Below are positions 61,198 through 64,000 of a stretch of 64,000 nucleotides of DNA, piece after piece. A program made the position numbers and the translations under genes. A model generated the notes under the pieces. It was not told the DNA's origin, did not search any database, and worked only from the letters and a program-made list of their open reading frames with translations. The stretch's first letter is position 1. Every line of letters starts with the position of its first letter. Location: NCBI RefSeq assembly GCF_029223485.1, contig NZ_JARHTP010000028.1:1-64000 (forward strand). The letters are read 5' to 3'. This DNA comes from Streptomyces coacervatus (GTDB lineage: Bacteria > Actinomycetota > Actinomycetes > Streptomycetales > Streptomycetaceae).

Positions 61198-61437
61198 ATG
61201 GTGGCAATCTTACGGCGGATCGGCGACTCCCCCTATGCGAGAGGCAGCCTGTCAGGCCAGCACTGCCCCGACATCTTCGAACTCAGCGACGGCAACTACG
61301 CCGTCATTGGAAGGGAAGCCACCGCAGAACTCGAGGCCGAACTACCTCCCGACGCCTCCAGGGCCGAATACGAGCGGATCGTGGTCATCAGCCGCGAGAC
61401 ACTGATCCGGGCCCGCAAGGACATTCCTCCCAACTGA
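61198..61437 (+). CDS. 79-residue small protein, copy B
   Basis: ATG 61198, after AAAGGCGGGACA, opens a second 79-residue protein. It shares RRIGDSPYARGS, HCPDIFELSDGNYAVIG, LPPDASRAEYERIVV and SRETLIRARKDIP with copy A. The pair is a tandem duplication with moderate divergence (about 60 percent identical by eye). A hairpin at 61502-61536 closes the rightward set DUF6082, copy A, copy B. Function is unknown. Confidence 0.8.
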   Translation: MVAILRRIGDSPYARGSLSGQHCPDIFELSDGNYAVIGREATAELEAELPPDASRAEYERIVVISRETLIRARKDIPPN

Positions 61438-61501
61438 CGCGACTGAAGGCCACCTGGCGCACTCGCATCGCGGTCGCCCCGTCGCCGTCGCCGTCGCATG
61501 A

Positions 61502-61536
61502 GCGGGTTCGGCTTCAGCCCGTACTGCCGAACCCGC
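61502..61536. terminator. Bidirectional hairpin before citrate synthase 1 end
   Basis: GCGGGTTCGGC and GCCGAACCCGC pair perfectly across a 13-nt loop between the 79-residue copy B gene and the convergent citrate synthase gene. Confidence 0.85.
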
Positions 61537-61545
61537 CCCACCGGG

Positions 61546-62706
61546 TCACACCGGCACCGCAACCGGCGCCTCCGCCCCCACATACCGCGCCACCGGCCTG
61601 ATGATCTTCGAATCCTCCGCCTGTTCCAGGATGTTCGCGCTCCAGCCCACCACCCGCGCCGCCGCGAACGTCGGGGTGAACATCTCGCGCGGCAGACCGC
61701 ACAGTTCCATGACGACGCCCGCGTAGAACTCGACGTTCGTGTGCAGTTCGCGGCCGGGCTTCAGCTCCGCGAGGATCGACTCGACATGGCGCTCGACCTC
61801 CACCGCAAAGTCGACACGCGGGCCGCCGAAGCTCTGCGCCAGCTCGCGCAGCATCCGCGAACGAGGGTCCTCCGTACGGTAGACGGGATGGCCGAAGCCC
61901 ATGATGCGGTCGCCGGCGAGGACGCGTGCACGGATCCAGGGGTCGATGCGGTCGGGGGTGCCGATCGCATCCAGAGTGTCCAGCGCGCGACTGGGCGCAC
62001 CACCGTGCAGCGGCCCGGAGAGCGCCCCCACGGCTCCGACGAGGCAGGCGGCCACGTCCGCTCCCGTCGACGCGATGACTCGGGCCGTGAAGGTTGATGC
62101 ATTGAAGCCGTGATCAATGGTTGAGATCAAGTACTGCTCGACCGCCCGCGCCCGCTTCGGCTCCGGCACCGAACCCGTCAGCATGTACAGGTAGTTGGCC
62201 GCATAGGAGAGGTCGTCCCGCGGTTCCACCGGCTCTAGACCCCGGCCGAGCCGGTGCAGCGCCGTGAGCAGCGTCGGTACGGCTGCGGCCGCCACGAGGG
62301 TGTCCCGGCGGCGGTCGGCCGCGCCGATGTCGTACACCGGCCGGAAGCCCTTCGCCGCGCCGAGCAGCGACAGTGCTGTGCGCATGCCTGCCAGCGGGCC
62401 GGACCGTCCGCTCGCCGCCGCGATGGCAGGCAGGGCCGTCCGCACCTCGTCAGGCAGTCGCCGCAGGGCCGCCGTTTCGGAGATGAAGGCCGCACGCTGC
62501 ACCTCGTCCGGCAGTTCGCCGTGGACCAGGAGATGCCAGACGTCCTCGAAGCCGCGGGTCTGCGCGAGTTCGACGGCCGAGTACTGGCGGTAGTGATAGA
62601 AGCCCTCCAGCCCCCGAACGTCCCCGATCTCCGTGTCGGTGACGACGACGCCGGCGAGTCCCCGCGGTACGTCGACGGTGGCGGCGGCTGACCTGTTGAC
62701 GGACAT
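61546..62706 (-). CDS. Citrate synthase-family protein 1
   Basis: This 386-residue enzyme condenses an acyl-CoA with oxaloacetate (citrate synthase or 2-methylcitrate synthase type). It has catalytic-His regions DHGFNASTFTARVIAST and GPLHGGAPSRAL, GFGHPVYRTEDPRSRML, and the later Asp region NVEFYAGVVMELCGLP. ATG 62706 has GGGAGGAATC upstream. The NVEFYAGVV form is common in the actinobacterial CitA/PrpC group, so exact acyl preference is unclear. It is divergent from a second, HTH-fused citrate synthase with a 109-bp shared operator region. Confidence 0.9.
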   Translation of the reverse strand: MSVNRSAAATVDVPRGLAGVVVTDTEIGDVRGLEGFYHYRQYSAVELAQTRGFEDVWHLLVHGELPDEVQRAAFISETAALRRLPDEVRTALPAIAAASGRSGPLAGMRTALSLLGAAKGFRPVYDIGAADRRRDTLVAAAAVPTLLTALHRLGRGLEPVEPRDDLSYAANYLYMLTGSVPEPKRARAVEQYLISTIDHGFNASTFTARVIASTGADVAACLVGAVGALSGPLHGGAPSRALDTLDAIGTPDRIDPWIRARVLAGDRIMGFGHPVYRTEDPRSRMLRELAQSFGGPRVDFAVEVERHVESILAELKPGRELHTNVEFYAGVVMELCGLPREMFTPTFAAARVVGWSANILEQAEDSKIIRPVARYVGAEAPVAVPV

Positions 62707-62721
62707 GATTCCTCCCTGGAC

Positions 62722-62775
62722 TTGATTCAACTGTCCATGCTTGACTAATTCTCTGTCAATATTGATTGAATCAAT
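62722..62775. promoter_or_regulatory. Operator pair between divergent citrate synthases
   Basis: ATTGATTGAATCAAT (62761-62775) is a perfect 7-bp inverted repeat with a one-base centre, and TTGATTCAA (62722-62730) is a second palindrome sharing the same half site. A TTGACT hexamer lies between them. They fit control of both genes by one dimeric regulator; the MerR-like HTH of the rightward gene is a candidate. Confidence 0.7.
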
Positions 62776-62815
62776 GTCATGGATCCATACGTCGTGATGC
62801 GGATACGGTGGCCCC

Positions 62816-64000
62816 ATGCGCGATCAAGACCCCTCCGCCGGTCATGCCGAACGCCGGCTGACCACCAAGGAAGCCGCCGAACTGCTGGGCGTGAAGCCCG
62901 AGACCGTGTACGCGTACGTGAGCCGCGGCCAGCTCAGCAGCAGACGCGTACCCGGCGGCCGGGGCAGCACCTTCGACGCCAAGGAGGTGGAGGCGCTCGC
63001 CCGGCGCAACAGGTGGGAGAGCAGCGGGAGTTCACCGTCAGGCGGCGAGCTCTCCGTGCGGACCCGCATCACGCTCATCGAGAAGGACCGGTACTTCTTC
63101 CGTGGCGTCGACGCCACGGAGCTGGCCACGCGCCACTCCTACGAAGAGGTCGCCGAGTGGCTGTGGACCGGCCGGCTGCGCCCCGGCATCGCGTTCACCG
63201 CGCCCGAGGTCTCCGTCGCCGTGGCCCGCCGCGCCGTCGACGCGCTGCCCGAACACACCGGGCCGACCGACAGGTTGCGGGTCGCGGCGATCGCCGCCGC
63301 GGTGGCGGACCCGCTGCGCTTCGACCTCTCCGAGGACACAGTGCTCGGCACCGCGCGCACCCTCATCCCCACCCTGGTCGCCGCCCTGCCGCCGGCCCGG
63401 CGCGGCCACCGCGACGAGGGTCCGCTGGCCCACCGCCTGTGGGCACGGCTGAGCGGACGGGAGGCCGACGAGGCCTCGCTGCGCGCGCTGGACACCGCGC
63501 TCGCCCTCCTCGTCGACCACGACCTCGCCGCCTCGACCCTCGCGGTGCGCGTCGCCGCCTCGGCCCGCGCCCACGCCTACGCGGCCGTCTCCGCCGGGCT
63601 CGGCGTACTGGAAGGGCCCCTGCACGGAGCGGCGAGCGGCCTCGCCCACCGGCTACTGCTCGACGTGCTCGACGAGGGCAACGCGGCCCCCGTCATCGCG
63701 GAAGAGCTGCGGGCGGGCCGCCGCATTCCGGGACTCGGCCACCGGCTCTACCCCGGCGAGGACCCACGCGCGCGTGTCCTGTTCGGCCTCCTGGAGGGGA
63801 TCCCCCGCGCCGCCCCCGCCCTCGCCGCGGCCCGCGACGTCGTGGCCACCACCGCCCGCCACACCCCGCTGCACGCCAATGTCGACCTGGCCCTGGCCGT
63901 GCTCACCGCGTCCTCGGGCATGCCCTCCACCGCGGGCGAGACGATCTTCGCCGTGGCGCGTACGGCGGGCTGGATCGCCCACGCGCTCGAGGAGTACGGG
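62816..64000 (+). CDS. Citrate synthase-family protein 2 with N-terminal HTH domain, truncated by window end
   Basis: The first 395 codons of a gene that continues past the window are present. An N-terminal MerR/excisionase-like helix-turn-helix (about residues 14-60: RLTTKEAAELLGVKPETVYAYVSRGQL) precedes a citrate synthase domain (about 75 onward) with LHGAASGLAHRLL (catalytic His region), GLGHRLYPGEDPRARVL, and HANVDLALAVLTASSGMP. Catalytic positions look preserved. HTH-fused citrate synthases occur in actinobacteria beside a plain paralogue; it may sense metabolites, regulate the divergent gene, or be an active enzyme. ATG 62816 is used; no strong ribosome site is visible. Confidence 0.88.
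   Translation, partial: MRDQDPSAGHAERRLTTKEAAELLGVKPETVYAYVSRGQLSSRRVPGGRGSTFDAKEVEALARRNRWESSGSSPSGGELSVRTRITLIEKDRYFFRGVDATELATRHSYEEVAEWLWTGRLRPGIAFTAPEVSVAVARRAVDALPEHTGPTDRLRVAAIAAAVADPLRFDLSEDTVLGTARTLIPTLVAALPPARRGHRDEGPLAHRLWARLSGREADEASLRALDTALALLVDHDLAASTLAVRVAASARAHAYAAVSAGLGVLEGPLHGAASGLAHRLLLDVLDEGNAAPVIAEELRAGRRIPGLGHRLYPGEDPRARVLFGLLEGIPRAAPALAAARDVVATTARHTPLHANVDLALAVLTASSGMPSTAGETIFAVARTAGWIAHALEEYG

Overview
This window is chromosomal DNA from a Streptomyces species, or a very close actinobacterial relative. The evidence is a very high G+C content with G/C-rich third codon positions, frequent GTG and TTG starts, perfect GC-rich hairpins as terminators, and gene content typical of the genus: furA-katG, cutRS, sepH, DasR-linked ptsH, and the DUF3159, DUF3710, DUF3093, DUF4193, DUF5998, DUF6082, DUF6114 and DUF6230 families. 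From memory, the order from kdpDE through dut, cutRS, hemH, sepH, ptsH, parC and the paired citrate synthases resembles the conserved core of the S. coelicolor chromosome. No tRNA, rRNA, CRISPR array or intact mobile element was found.

Layout. (1) 0.3-5.5 kb: an XdhC-like molybdoenzyme maturation protein and a single-chain NADPH-type nitrate reductase. (2) 5.9-10.2 kb: a secreted/membrane copper locus with a CopC-CopD fusion, two cupredoxins, a YceI-like protein and a Pro/Ser/Gly-rich membrane protein. (3) 10.3-13.8 kb: furA-katG facing a membrane-anchored Mrr-like nuclease gene. (4) 13.9-17.6 kb: a DUF6114 giant and two DUF6230 paralogues, with a helically phased direct-repeat array between the two DUF6230 genes. 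(5) 17.6-18.6 kb: gene relics. (6) 18.7-28.6 kb: an rRNA-type methyltransferase and a potassium module (KimA-type importer, a 31-residue membrane peptide, two TrkA/RCK proteins, KdpDE), interrupted by DUF3159 and OB-fold genes. (7) 28.7-36.7 kb: a secreted alginate-lyase-like protein, the thioesterase-dut-DUF3710 operon, and cutRS. (8) 36.8-50.4 kb: inositol monophosphatase, ferrochelatase, an MFS transporter, an aldonolactone oxidase, sepH, a sulfurtransferase, a VOC protein, thymidine kinase, a phosphodiesterase, DUF5998 and a PatA-type protein acetyltransferase. (9) 50.6-59.7 kb: ptsH behind a DasR box, a GntR regulator, an M23 peptidase behind a c-di-AMP (ydaO) riboswitch, an M16 pair, parC and a CobW GTPase. 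(10) 60-64 kb: DUF6082, two tandem 79-residue paralogues, and two divergent citrate synthases sharing an operator-rich gap. The last gene runs off the window.

How the parts fit. XdhC and nitrate reductase are plausibly linked through molybdenum cofactor. The copper proteins form one envelope copper-handling unit. FurA and KatG are a redox-switched peroxide defence. KimA, the RCK proteins and KdpDE are potassium functions, and the c-di-AMP riboswitch links the same second-messenger field to wall remodelling. ptsH under a DasR-type site links sugar phosphotransfer to N-acetylglucosamine sensing. The least explained items are the cupredoxin with a duplicated C-terminal module, the DUF6230/DUF6114 cluster with its phased repeats, the 31-residue peptide beside the potassium genes, and the DUF6082 plus twin 79-residue genes.
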